Notes: generated from the sequence alone by a model not told the origin. A stretch of DNA of 12,364 nt from Pseudomonadota bacterium (GCA_014381795.1 JACNKY010000208.1:1-12364), one strand, 5' to 3'; positions 1 to 7,415 are shown, numbered from the stretch's first letter. Translations and numbers: made by a program.

Positions 1-48
1 GACTTTTAGTTTTCTGCCGCGGTACTCTCCGCCGATAATGCGAATCAT
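1..48 (-). CDS. rsmD: 16S rRNA (guanine966-N2)-methyltransferase RsmD, N-terminal fragment
   Basis: Only the first 16 codons lie in the window; the gene continues to the left of base 1. The visible peptide begins MIRIIGGEYRGRKLKV, which closely matches the start of RsmD proteins (pattern M-R-I-I-x-G-x-x-R-G-R-x-L). RsmD methylates G966 of 16S rRNA using S-adenosylmethionine. The start ATG is at 46-48 on the complement, preceded by an A-rich leader with only a weak GGA purine patch. The gene is divergent from folK, with 89 bases between the two starts. The catalytic NPPY-type motif lies outside the window, so the call rests on the N-terminus alone. A short peptide can mislead, but the match to this conserved leader is good. 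Confidence 0.72.
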   Translation of the reverse strand, partial: MIRIIGGEYRGRKLKV

Positions 49-74
49 TTTGTTTTATCCGGTCTTGCTTCTGT

Positions 75-102
75 TTGCGACTACATCAACGATTGTGATA
101 AA
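75..102 (+). promoter_or_regulatory. candidate sigma-70 promoter for folK
   Basis: A TTGCGA box at 75-80 and a GATAAA box at 97-102 are separated by 16 bases, which would place the transcription start near 109. Each box matches four of six consensus positions. Immediately downstream is an exact tandem 7-mer (CATACTT twice, 105-118) in the presumed leader. This is pattern matching only. Confidence 0.28.
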
Positions 103-137
103 CTCATACTTCATACTTCTCAACTAAAAAATTAACA

Positions 138-656
138 ATGACAAGAGCTATATTAGTTCATTTGGGACTGGGCAGCAACTTGGGAAATCGTCTGGATTTT
201 CTGAATCAGGCCTGCCGTGAATTATCTGCAGTTACTTTTCGCGACTTTCGAGCCTCCGTAATCTATGAAAGTGAACCGCTTTTGAAGATGAAACAGCCTA
301 AGTATTACAATCAGGTGGTTTGTGGTTTGACTGACCTTTCTCCTGTTGAACTAGTGGTAAAGTGTCAGCAAATTGAAAACATGCTGGGGCGTGTCCGTAA
401 AGAACGCTGGGGTTCCAGAAATATTGACCTTGATATTCTGAGTTACGGTAATGAAATTGTTGATAACGAAAAATTGAAAATTCCACATCCGGAAATGGAA
501 AAACGCAGCTTTGTTTTGCTGCCGCTGCTTGAACTCAGCCCGGATTGGGTGCATCCCGAAAGCGGGACTAGTATAAGGATGCTGTGGGAAAATTGGTTGA
601 AAACAAATGACGAAGAACTTCCTCAAGCTCTAAAAACAAAAAATCAATCGAGCTGA
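138..656 (+). CDS. folK: 2-amino-4-hydroxy-6-hydroxymethyldihydropteridine pyrophosphokinase (HPPK)
   Basis: FolK transfers pyrophosphate from ATP to 6-hydroxymethyl-7,8-dihydropterin in cytoplasmic folate synthesis, the step before dihydropteroate synthase. The 172-residue product has the family length and order of motifs: a LGLGSNLGNR opening (residues 9-18), YESEP at 43-47, the R-x-R-x-x-R-W-G-x-R ATP/pterin segment at about 85-94, the metal-binding DLD at 97-99, and IPHPEMEKRSFVLLPL at 115-130. The ATG at 138 is the only start that gives the normal N-terminus. There is no clear Shine-Dalgarno sequence, since the leader is A-rich. The gene stands alone on this strand and is divergent from rsmD. 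Its last 13 bases overlap the end of convergent aceB. No fusion to folB or folP is present. Confidence 0.95.
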   Translation: MTRAILVHLGLGSNLGNRLDFLNQACRELSAVTFRDFRASVIYESEPLLKMKQPKYYNQVVCGLTDLSPVELVVKCQQIENMLGRVRKERWGSRNIDLDILSYGNEIVDNEKLKIPHPEMEKRSFVLLPLLELSPDWVHPESGTSIRMLWENWLKTNDEELPQALKTKNQSS

Positions 657-2236
657 TCGTAGGCACGTATAGTGAGAAATTCTTCAAACGCATCCTCATT
701 GACCAGCGAAATAAACAAGTCAGTTGCCTGCTTCATCTTCTCTTCATTGAAGGCAGCGCCGTAAGTTTCCCGGATTTTGGCCAGTTCTTCCGGAATCATG
801 TTTTGTACCATTTCATTGGTTATATTACGTCCGTCATCCAGTTTACCCTGCGGGTGACGGCACCATTGCCAAATCTGTGATCTTGAAATTTCCGCAGTTG
901 CCGCGTCTTCCATCAAATTAAAAATCGCCACTGCTCCTGTACCGCTCAACCATGCTGCGATGTATTGAATGCCGACGCTGATATTGTTGCGTAAGCCGGA
1001 TTCCGTGATTGTGCCTCCGGGAATCTGAAATTCCAGCAGCATTTCCGCAGTGATCTGAACATCTTCACGCATTCGATGTTTTTGGTTTACGCGGCCTTCC
1101 TCAAAGGCTTTGCTGAAAACTTCAGTACATACAGGAACAAGATCAGGATGCGCGACCCATGATCCGTCAAAACCGTCTTGTGCCTCGCGTTCTTTGTCTT
1201 GTTGAACTTTTTCCAGAGCAACACGGTTGACTTCAGCATCACGTCGACTGGGAATAAACGCGGCCATTCCTCCAATTGCATGTGCACCGCGTTTGTGGCA
1301 AGTCTGCACGAGCAGTTCAGTATAAGCACGCATCAGAGGAACAGTCATCGTGACCTGTGCCCGGTCGGGCCAGATAAACTCAGGTACATGCCGAAACTTC
1401 TTGATCACACTGAACATATAATCCCAACGTCCTGCGTTAATTCCCGCCATGTGTCCACGCAACTCATAGAGAATTTCTTCAATTTCAAAAGACGCTAAAA
1501 TAGTTTCCAGCAGAACAGTGGCTTTGATAGTTCCATAAGTGACTCCCAGTTCCTGTTCAGCAAATGCGAAGACCTCATCCCATAAACGGGCCTCCAAATG
1601 ATTTTCCAGTTTTGGCAGATAAAAATACGGACCAGTACCTTTTTCCAAGGTCCGTTTGATGTTATGGAATAAATAGAGTCCTGCATCCACCAGTGAGCCT
1701 GAGGCAATTTGACCATCAATCAGGATATGTTTTTCTTCCAAATGCCAACCACGCGGACGTACAATCAGTGTGGCCAATTCTCCGTCATTGAGGTGGTATT
1801 CCTTGCCTTCCGGACTGGAAAATTCAAGCGTTCGTTCATAAGCTGCTGACAAGTTGGCCTGTCCCTGGATCTGATTATGCCAGCTGGGTGTAATTGAATC
1901 CTCTAAATCCACCATGAATATTTTTGCTCCAGAATTGAGAGCGTTAATCATCATCTTTGCTTCAGCCGGTCCTGTAATTTCACATCGCCGATCCTGAAGA
2001 TCTTCCGGAATCGGGTCCACTTGCCAGTTGCCTTTACGGACGGACTCCGTTTCTCTTAAAAAAGTAGGATTCATTCCGGCAATAATTTTTTGATGAGTTT
2101 CCGTGCGGCGTTCCAACAGTGACTTGCGTGTGCCGTTGAACATCTGGTGTAACTTGACCAAAAATTCCTGAGCGTCTTCTGTCAGGATTTTGTCAAAACC
2201 CGGATGCATTTTTCCAGAAATAGTAATGAATTTCAT
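644..2236 (-). CDS. aceB: malate synthase A
   Basis: This enzyme condenses glyoxylate with acetyl-CoA to give malate. The 530-residue product has the short A-type length, not the roughly 720 residues of GlcB/MSG. Expected active-site elements are all visible: the catalytic Arg162 in VRPRGWH, magnesium ligands Glu244 (VLLETI) and Asp272 (GRWDY), and the catalytic-base Asp444 in MEDAATAEISR. The family signature around 260-274 reads RGHMAGINAGRWDYMF, with Gly261 and Ile266 replacing the usual acidic residue and Leu. EDLQDRRCEITGP (78-90) and CHKRGAHAIGGMAAFIPS (313-330) are also typical. The ATG at 2234-2236 has no good ribosome binding site. A second Met at residue 10 follows a weak GGAAA, so the start is not certain. 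The gene is convergent with folK and overlaps it by 13 bases. No isocitrate lyase is next to it, so its glyoxylate source lies elsewhere. Confidence 0.95.
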   Translation of the reverse strand: MKFITISGKMHPGFDKILTEDAQEFLVKLHQMFNGTRKSLLERRTETHQKIIAGMNPTFLRETESVRKGNWQVDPIPEDLQDRRCEITGPAEAKMMINALNSGAKIFMVDLEDSITPSWHNQIQGQANLSAAYERTLEFSSPEGKEYHLNDGELATLIVRPRGWHLEEKHILIDGQIASGSLVDAGLYLFHNIKRTLEKGTGPYFYLPKLENHLEARLWDEVFAFAEQELGVTYGTIKATVLLETILASFEIEEILYELRGHMAGINAGRWDYMFSVIKKFRHVPEFIWPDRAQVTMTVPLMRAYTELLVQTCHKRGAHAIGGMAAFIPSRRDAEVNRVALEKVQQDKEREAQDGFDGSWVAHPDLVPVCTEVFSKAFEEGRVNQKHRMREDVQITAEMLLEFQIPGGTITESGLRNNISVGIQYIAAWLSGTGAVAIFNLMEDAATAEISRSQIWQWCRHPQGKLDDGRNITNEMVQNMIPEELAKIRETYGAAFNEEKMKQATDLFISLVNEDAFEEFLTIRAYDQLD

Positions 2237-2250
2237 AAGTTTGGAAATTA

Positions 2251-2279
2251 ATTGTACTTTTTCAAATGGTTAAAAATAA
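2251..2279 (-). promoter_or_regulatory. weak candidate promoter for aceB
   Basis: On the minus strand a TACAAT -10 box (2256 to 2251) lies 17 bases downstream of a poor TTATTT -35 box. The start of transcription would fall only about 7-8 bases before the aceB ATG. The -10 is good (five of six) and the -35 is weak, so this may be AT-rich coincidence. Confidence 0.22.
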
Positions 2280-2290
2280 TTGAAAATAAT

Positions 2291-2331
2291 AAAAGGCCCA
2301 ATAGAATAATTTGGTACTTTGGCGAGCCTTT
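2291..2331 (-). terminator. candidate intrinsic terminator or attenuator upstream of aceB
   Basis: Read on the minus strand, AAAGGC (2331-2326) can pair with GCCTTT (2297-2292). After a 3-nt TCG bulge, CCAA (2322-2319) pairs with TTGG (2301-2298), giving a 10-bp stem followed by a T-rich run (TATTATTTT). It lies downstream of the dehydratase and small-ORF transcript and about 55 bases before the aceB start. It could end the upstream unit or act as an attenuator in an aceB leader. The loop is long (17 nt) and the stem bulged, so strength is uncertain. Confidence 0.33.
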
Positions 2332-2344
2332 GGTGAGAGGCTCG
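2323..2344. repeat. 7-bp inverted repeat overlapping the terminator arm
   Basis: CGAGCCT at 2323-2329 and AGGCTCG at 2338-2344 form a perfect 7-bp stem with an 8-nt loop on either strand. On the minus strand its 3' arm uses bases also needed by the terminator-like hairpin at 2291-2331, so the two folds exclude each other. It lacks a T tract of its own. Confidence 0.5.
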
Positions 2345-2490
2345 GGAAGAATATCTAAATAATTGACCTTTGTTACTTTAACATTTATCTGCTAATGATA
2401 AGACAGAAAAATGCGGAAATGCGGAAAAGATTTTAATCAGTAAAAATTTAGTAATAACAAAATATTACCGGATTTAAGTTAAGTATTGGT

Positions 2491-2619
2491 TCAAATGTCT
2501 AATTCAAGCGCATCCAGTTCAATCATCAAGCACCGTGTCTGGATGTCAGCCTCGTTCAGGTCGGGTAGTGCTGGAACATCATATCCGACTTCCAGCCCTT
2601 CATAATTTGCTGTATTCAT
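2491..2619 (-). CDS. small acidic protein of unknown function (42 aa), downstream of the dehydratase
   Basis: I do not recognise this product. The ORF starts at ATG 2617-2619 and ends in TGA at 2491-2493. It is acidic and leucine-rich: it begins MNTANYEGLEVGYDVPALPD, has one Cys at residue 30, and ends ELDALELDI. There is no signal peptide or membrane segment. The main support is the ribosome binding site: AGGAGG, five bases before the ATG, is the strongest in the window and lies only 14 bases after the dehydratase stop. This implies co-transcription and efficient translation. The surrounding sequence is AT-rich and non-coding, while this stretch is visibly richer in GC and uses ordinary codons, which also argues for a gene. 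It could be a small partner or regulator of the dehydratase, or the remnant of a longer gene. No continuation of coding appears after the stop. Confidence 0.62.
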   Translation of the reverse strand: MNTANYEGLEVGYDVPALPDLNEADIQTRCLMIELDALELDI

Positions 2620-2624
2620 TTTGT

Positions 2625-2630
2625 CCTCCT
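2625..2630 (-). promoter_or_regulatory. strong ribosome binding site of the 42-aa small ORF
   Basis: AGGAGG on the minus strand, with a 5-base ACAAA spacer to the ATG at 2619. It lies in the 13 bases between the dehydratase stop and the small ORF. Most larger genes here have weaker sites, so this is the key evidence that the small ORF is translated. Confidence 0.75.
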
Positions 2631-2632
2631 GT

Positions 2633-3586
2633 TTAAGAATTCATCCAGGGCAATTTATCCAAATCAACATTGCCTCCGGTAATAATCACACCTACGCGTT
2701 TTCCTGCAAAGGTTTTTTTGTTATTTAGAATTGTCGCCAAGGGTACTGCGCTTGAAGGTTCAACGACGATTTTCATTCTTTGCCAAATGAGCTTCATTGC
2801 AGCAATAATTCCCTGCTCGGTTGCAATCAGAATGTCTTCAACATGGTTTGAAACAAAATGCCACGTCAAATCTTTCAGCGGCACTTTCAGACCGTCCGCC
2901 ACCGTCTTTGGATCGTCATACGCTATAATGTTTCCGGCTTTAAAGGATTGGTATGCGTCATCAGCATTTTTCGGTTCAGCGGCATAAACTTTTGTTTCAG
3001 GAGCAACATTCGACAAAGCCAGACAAGTTCCTGAAACCATCCCTCCGCCGCCAATCGGCGCAACAACCGCATCCAAACCTCCGGTTTGCTCCAGCAATTC
3101 CAGCGAGCAGGTGGCTTGTCCGGCAATCACTCGCGCATCATTGTAGGGATGCACAAAATCCGCTCCGGATTCAGCTACAACCTTGGCGAGAGTCTCTTCG
3201 CGTGATCTGGTGCTTGGTTCGCATTCGACGATGGTCCCGCCGTAAGCACGTACCGCCGCTTTTTTTGGTTCCGGAGCAGTGTGCGGCATAACAACAGTTA
3301 CCGGGATTCCTCTCAGTCCGGCAGCATAAGCCAGAGATAGAGCATGATTTCCTGAAGAATGAGTGGCCACACCTTTGGCCGCTATTTCAGCATTCAATCC
3401 AAAAACTGCGTTCGATGCTCCACGTACCTTGAAGACTCCTGCTTTCTGGAAATTTTCGCACTTGAAAAATAATTCCGCACCACTCAATTCATTGATAAAT
3501 GAACTGCTCAAAACCGGTGTTTTACTGATGTAAGGCTTGATGCGCTCCTGCGCCGTTTTTACATCATCGAATGTTGGAATGTACAT
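2633..3586 (-). CDS. PLP-dependent serine/threonine dehydratase family enzyme (serine racemase / threo-3-hydroxyaspartate ammonia-lyase type)
   Basis: This is a fold-type II PLP enzyme that probably removes water and ammonia from a hydroxy-amino acid (serine, threonine or 3-hydroxyaspartate) or racemises serine. Visible motifs: the PLP-binding Lys53 in FKVRGA, the SSGNHA loop at 77-82, the tetraglycine phosphate cup GGGGMVSG at 179-186, and a C-terminal TGGNVD (303-308), where Thr takes the usual Ser/Cys place facing the pyridine nitrogen. AAEPKNADDAYQS carries E204, A208 and D210 in the spacing of the divalent-cation site of serine racemase. At 317 residues it lacks the C-terminal ACT-like domain of biosynthetic IlvA, so feedback control by isoleucine is unlikely. 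The ATG at 3586 has no good Shine-Dalgarno sequence. The gene is followed closely by a small ORF at 2491-2619. The family is certain; the exact substrate cannot be read from the sequence. Confidence 0.9.
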   Translation of the reverse strand: MYIPTFDDVKTAQERIKPYISKTPVLSSSFINELSGAELFFKCENFQKAGVFKVRGASNAVFGLNAEIAAKGVATHSSGNHALSLAYAAGLRGIPVTVVMPHTAPEPKKAAVRAYGGTIVECEPSTRSREETLAKVVAESGADFVHPYNDARVIAGQATCSLELLEQTGGLDAVVAPIGGGGMVSGTCLALSNVAPETKVYAAEPKNADDAYQSFKAGNIIAYDDPKTVADGLKVPLKDLTWHFVSNHVEDILIATEQGIIAAMKLIWQRMKIVVEPSSAVPLATILNNKKTFAGKRVGVIITGGNVDLDKLPWMNS

Positions 3587-3604
3587 GGTAAGATCTTTTC
3601 ATTT

Positions 3605-3633
3605 TGCATAATTAAATACGGGATTTTGTTCAA
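3605..3633 (-). promoter_or_regulatory. weak candidate promoter for the dehydratase
   Basis: On the minus strand TTGAAC (3633-3628) is followed after 17 bases by TATGCA (3610-3605), with transcription expected to start shortly before the ATG at 3586. The spacing is ideal and the -10 match moderate. The region is AT-rich, so chance matches are common. Confidence 0.25.
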
Positions 3634-3877
3634 ACATGACGCTTCTCCAGCAATGCTACTATTAGTTTAGTTGAAAGTGTACTCATCATTTTATCAAATT
3701 ATTGTAAAACTCAACCAGCTTGAAAAGTTGTTCCGTTTGAAGCAGTACAACCATTGATACTTAAAATGTCGTTAATAATCAGCATATTCAAAGTTTACGA
3801 GCTTTTAATATTGTCGATGAATAATGTTTCAACTTAAATTAGCAACTAGTCTTACATGTTGGTGAATATTTGTAAAG

Positions 3878-3905
3878 TGGCCTGATGGTAAGGCCAATTA
3901 TTATT
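3878..3905 (+). terminator. terminator-like hairpin with no upstream plus-strand gene
   Basis: TGGCCT at 3878-3883 pairs perfectly with AGGCCA at 3891-3896 around a 7-nt loop. It is followed on the plus strand by ATTATTATTTT. The GC-rich stem stands out in very AT-rich surroundings. There is no annotated plus-strand gene upstream within the intergenic region, so it could end an unannotated small RNA or a transcript starting after 3600, or be a regulatory dyad. Confidence 0.4.
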
Positions 3906-4007
3906 TTAAAACAACATGTGATATAAAAACATGCACAAAAGATCCGGAAAATTAGTCTATTCTCAAACTTATAACGATTAAAATATAATCATAAATTATT
4001 TTAATGA

Positions 4008-4050
4008 CTTAAATTTAAGCAAACACAAGAAATATATTTAGTTTTAAAAC
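4008..4050. repeat. two perfect AT-rich palindromes upstream of glnK
   Basis: CTTAAATTTAAG (4008-4019) and GTTTTAAAAC (4041-4050) are exact palindromes with centres 32 bp apart, about three helical turns. They could be operator half-sites upstream of the glnK promoter. In DNA this AT-rich, palindromes of this length also arise by chance. Confidence 0.3.
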
Positions 4051-4118
4051 GGTTTATAATTTATAAAATTATCTTATAAAACAGTAGACTATAGTTATTA
4101 TTTGAAAATATAAACTCT

Positions 4119-4134
4119 TGGTATAATCCTTGAG
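4119..4134 (+). promoter_or_regulatory. glnK promoter: extended -10, overlapping a near-consensus sigma-54 pattern
   Basis: TG-G-TATAAT (4119-4127) is a perfect extended -10 element. A TTGAAA at 4102-4107 would make a -35 box only 14 bases away, which is too close, so an extended -10 reading fits better. The same bases read TGG-TATAATCC-TTGAG, which places TGG and TTG in exact sigma-54 (-24/-12) spacing. However, the normally invariant -12 GC is GA. The start would fall about 50 bases before glnK. Family knowledge makes nitrogen control of glnK-amtB likely; the sequence alone does not decide which sigma factor acts. Confidence 0.45.
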
Positions 4135-4158
4135 AAAGTAAATGCATGTAGAAGTTAA

Positions 4159-4524
<366 letters not shown>

Positions 4525-4561
4525 TATTTAACAAATATTTGCATTACACAAAGGAGATGAA

Positions 4562-5782
4562 ATGGAATTTTCAGTAGAAATGAAATATGTACTGGACAGT
4601 TTTTGGTTATTGATCAGCGGATGCCTAGTCATGTGGATGGCGGCGGGATTTGCGATGCTGGAAGCAGGTTTGGTGCGCAGTAAAAATACAACCGCTATCC
4701 TGACTAAAAACATAACCCTCTACTCGCTTGCATGTGTGGCTTATTATTATGTGGGTTACAATCTAATGTACGGTAGCGGAAATGATTTTGTCGGCAGTGG
4801 ATTGATGATGTCAGGAACTTCCGCGGAGGGTCACAGTCTACTTTCGGATTTCTTTTTTCAGGTTGTTTTTGTAGCCACCGCGGCTTCGATAGTTTCAGGT
4901 ACGGTTGCGGAGAGGATCAAATTTTGGCCCTTCATGGGATTCACTTTGGTTTTGACTGCAGTGATTTACCCAATTCAAGGGCACTGGTCCTGGGGTGGAA
5001 CGAGTCTGGGTGGAATGATTGACGGATTCAGCGATTTCGCTGGTTCGACGATAGTTCACTCAGTTGGCGGTTGGGCAGCACTTGCTGGTGTTTTGTTATT
5101 GGGTGCCAGAAAAGGAAAATTTGGGGCAGACGGTTCGATTCACCCGATTCCAGGTTCGAATTTGCCATTAGCCACATTAGGCACTTTTGTGTTGTGGTTG
5201 GGCTGGTTTGGTTTCAACGGAGGTTCGCAGTTGGCATTAGGTTCAAAAGACGATGTGGACGCAGTTTCTGCGGTCATCGCAAATACCAATATTGCTGCCT
5301 GTGCAGGAGCTTTGGCTGCTATGTTGCTGGCTCAACTTTTATACAAAAAGGTGGATTTGACGATGGTTCTCAACGGTGCACTTTCCGGACTGGTAGCCAT
5401 CACCGCCGGACCGGATTATCCAAGTATGAATTTAGCAATCTTGATCGGAGCTATTGGCGGTATATTGGTGGTATTTGCAATTCCGATGTTTGATAAACTC
5501 AAAATAGACGATCCAGTCGGTGCCTTATCGGTACATCTGGTGAATGGAATTTGGGGTACTTTGGCAGTAGGAATATTCAATCCGGACGTACCCTTATTTG
5601 CTCAAATCAAAGGAATAGTTGTAATTGGCGCATTTACATTTTTCAGCAGTCTAGCGGTCTGGGGTGTGCTTAAATATACCGTCGGTATCCGTGTATCTGA
5701 AGAAGACGAATATAATGGCGTCGATGTGAGCGAATTCGGCCTGCATGCTTATCCTGAATTTGTGGAAAGACAAGGCTCGTAG
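4562..5782 (+). CDS. amtB: ammonium transporter Amt
   Basis: This inner-membrane trimeric channel takes up ammonium. The 406-residue sequence has about eleven hydrophobic segments, starting with one at about residues 12-35 that contains the family's AGFAMLEAG motif. The twin pore histidines are His166 (GSTIVHSVGG) and His325 (ALSVHLVNGIWG). The downstream LWLGWFGFNGGSQL (211-224) and DDPVGA (316-321) are also characteristic. There is no cleavable signal peptide, unlike E. coli AmtB, which fits the many Amt proteins lacking one. A strong AAGGAG site lies five bases before the ATG. The 37-base gap after glnK contains an AT-rich 7-bp inverted repeat (4523-4539) that overlaps the glnK stop. The short cytoplasmic tail after about residue 380 is where GlnK commonly docks nearby. 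The gene is convergent with oadB, with 51 bases between stops and no clear terminator hairpin. Confidence 0.95.
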   Translation: MEFSVEMKYVLDSFWLLISGCLVMWMAAGFAMLEAGLVRSKNTTAILTKNITLYSLACVAYYYVGYNLMYGSGNDFVGSGLMMSGTSAEGHSLLSDFFFQVVFVATAASIVSGTVAERIKFWPFMGFTLVLTAVIYPIQGHWSWGGTSLGGMIDGFSDFAGSTIVHSVGGWAALAGVLLLGARKGKFGADGSIHPIPGSNLPLATLGTFVLWLGWFGFNGGSQLALGSKDDVDAVSAVIANTNIAACAGALAAMLLAQLLYKKVDLTMVLNGALSGLVAITAGPDYPSMNLAILIGAIGGILVVFAIPMFDKLKIDDPVGALSVHLVNGIWGTLAVGIFNPDVPLFAQIKGIVVIGAFTFFSSLAVWGVLKYTVGIRVSEEDEYNGVDVSEFGLHAYPEFVERQGS

Positions 5783-5833
5783 CTGAGTTTTTTATCGGTG
5801 ATTATTATCGTGTAGGAGCTAGATCTTAGGGTT

Positions 5834-7411
5834 TTACAGCATTGCCAGCAAAACTCCTGCTGCGACTGCAGAGCCGATAACTCCTGAAACATTTGGTCCC
5901 ATAGCATGCATCAGCAGATGGTTTTGGGAGTTGGCTTCGAGTCCGACCTGGTTTACTACACGCGCTGCCATGGGAACCGCAGAAACGCCAGCGGCTCCGA
6001 TCAGAGGATTGATAGGTGTGGAGGACAGCTTGTTCATCAGCTTGGCCATCAACACACCGGTTGCGGTGCCCACAGAAAAAGCGATCATGCCCAGAATGAG
6101 AATTCCCACCGTCTCTAGATTGAGAAATTCTCCTGCAGCCAATTTACTGCCTATACTCAGACCGAGAAAAATAGTTACAGTATTGATCAGTGATTTTTGA
6201 ATAGTGTCCGAAAGTCGATTGACCACTCCACATTCTTTGGCTAAATTTCCAAACATGAACATGCCTATCAACGGCGCTGCCGAAGGCAGCAGCAGGGCAC
6301 AGAGACCCAACGCAACCATGGGGAATAAAATTTTCTCACGCGTGGAAACATAACGCAACTGAGTCATTTCAATCTCACGTTCTTTCTGTGATGTCAGCAG
6401 ACGCATGATCGGTGGCTGAATGATCGGCACCAGCGCCATATAAGAATAGGCCGCAATGGCTATCGATCCAAGTAAACGTGGAGAAAGTTTGCTTGAAAGA
6501 AAAATTGCTGTGGGCCCATCTGCACCTCCAATGATGCCGATGGAAGCAGCGTCCCGGAGAGAAAAGTCAATACCGGGAATTCCGTTCAATGCGAGTGCGC
6601 CTAATAATGTTCCGAAAATTCCGAACTGCGCGGCTCCGCCGAGTAAAGCAGTTTTTGGATTTGCCAGCATCGGACCGAAATCCGTCATCGCTCCGACACC
6701 CATAAAAATTATCAAAGGGAAAATTCCGGTTGTGATACCAAATTCGTAAATATAATACAAGAGTCCGCCAGGTTCCGAAAGTCCGGCTAACGGTATATTG
6801 GACAAGACGGCACCGAAGCCAATCGGCACCAGCAGCAACGGTTCAAACTGATGGCGAATTCCTAAATACAGCAGGATGAGTCCCACACCAATCATAATCA
6901 AGCGCCCAAAACCTTCTGTCCAATCCAAACCGTGTCCGCGAAAGAGTGCCGCCAGTCCGGTAGAATTGTAAAGGTTGAGCAACATTTCATAAAAAGCCGG
7001 TAATGCCACGACCGACCCACCGCTCTCCACTTCCTCAACAATAACCGGAGCAATCCGAAGAATTCCCACCGTTTCGCCGGCCCCATAATGTTTAAGGTTT
7101 CTTAATCGCCAAAACACCAGTTGTCCGGAAACGCCTGCACGAAACTTAAATTTCGCACCTTTAGAATCTTTGAGTACTGCCAAAGTATCGCCGGCATAGA
7201 CCCACTGATCAATTTTCGCATCGACTCGTATAACCCGTGCATCAGTGGGCATCACGATATTGATTTGCTCGTCACTGGACTGGGCAAACAAAGTTCCTGA
7301 CATTCCTAAAAATAACAAAAGCGCAAAAACCCGTATCAGCATTTTTATTAATTCTTGCAAATTTTGCAGAGTGGATAAATGCAACAGATCCATCTTTTTA
7401 GAGTTTTGCAT
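5834..7411 (-). CDS. oadB: Na+-translocating oxaloacetate decarboxylase beta subunit with N-terminal signal peptide and biotinyl/lipoyl-like domain
   Basis: The beta subunit is the membrane core that decarboxylates carboxybiotin and exports sodium. Residues from about 145 onward are a standard Oad[15 protein letters not shown] (187-200), [10 protein letters not shown] (295-304, with the sodium-site Asp298) and a C-terminal [22 protein letters not shown] (498-519). What is unusual is the first 140 residues. A hydrophobic signal-like stretch (about 24-43, ending LFAQ) is followed by a region (about 48-121) with the repeat pattern of a barrel-sandwich domain: [24 protein letters not shown], then a turn, then [26 protein letters not shown]. 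The turn reads DSKGAK, not AMKM. ATG 7411 lies 4 bases after the oadA stop and has GAGG upstream, which suits translational coupling. The Met at residue 24 (base 7342) gives a more normal signal peptide. Total length is 525 against roughly 375-435 for most OadB. Confidence 0.9.
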   Translation of the reverse strand: MQNSKKMDLLHLSTLQNLQELIKMLIRVFALLLFLGMSGTLFAQSSDEQINIVMPTDARVIRVDAKIDQWVYAGDTLAVLKDSKGAKFKFRAGVSGQLVFWRLRNLKHYGAGETVGILRIAPVIVEEVESGGSVVALPAFYEMLLNLYNSTGLAALFRGHGLDWTEGFGRLIMIGVGLILLYLGIRHQFEPLLLVPIGFGAVLSNIPLAGLSEPGGLLYYIYEFGITTGIFPLIIFMGVGAMTDFGPMLANPKTALLGGAAQFGIFGTLLGALALNGIPGIDFSLRDAASIGIIGGADGPTAIFLSSKLSPRLLGSIAIAAYSYMALVPIIQPPIMRLLTSQKEREIEMTQLRYVSTREKILFPMVALGLCALLLPSAAPLIGMFMFGNLAKECGVVNRLSDTIQKSLINTVTIFLGLSIGSKLAAGEFLNLETVGILILGMIAFSVGTATGVLMAKLMNKLSSTPINPLIGAAGVSAVPMAARVVNQVGLEANSQNHLLMHAMGPNVSGVIGSAVAAGVLLAML

Positions 7412-7415
7412 GCTC

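Noticed and set aside
105..118. A tandem 7-mer (CATACTT twice) in the folK leader as a regulatory repeat.
   Set aside because: Two copies of a 7-mer are too little to claim function; kept only as a note in the promoter entry.
3630..3686. An 18-codon minus-strand frame upstream of the dehydratase, rich in Ser, Thr, Leu, Ile and Val, resembling an amino-acid attenuator leader peptide.
   Set aside because: There is no ribosome binding site, and no terminator or alternative hairpins lie between it and the dehydratase start, so the leader-attenuator reading has no structural support.
5071..5493. A 140-codon plus-strand frame inside amtB.
   Set aside because: It is the shifted frame of a strongly conserved transporter gene. 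The product is rich in Cys, Arg and Phe, as expected from an out-of-frame membrane protein.
5783..5833. A bidirectional terminator between amtB and oadB.
   Set aside because: There is a short T run, but the only inverted repeat found is a 5-bp TAGCT/AGCTA pair around a long loop, which is too weak to call.
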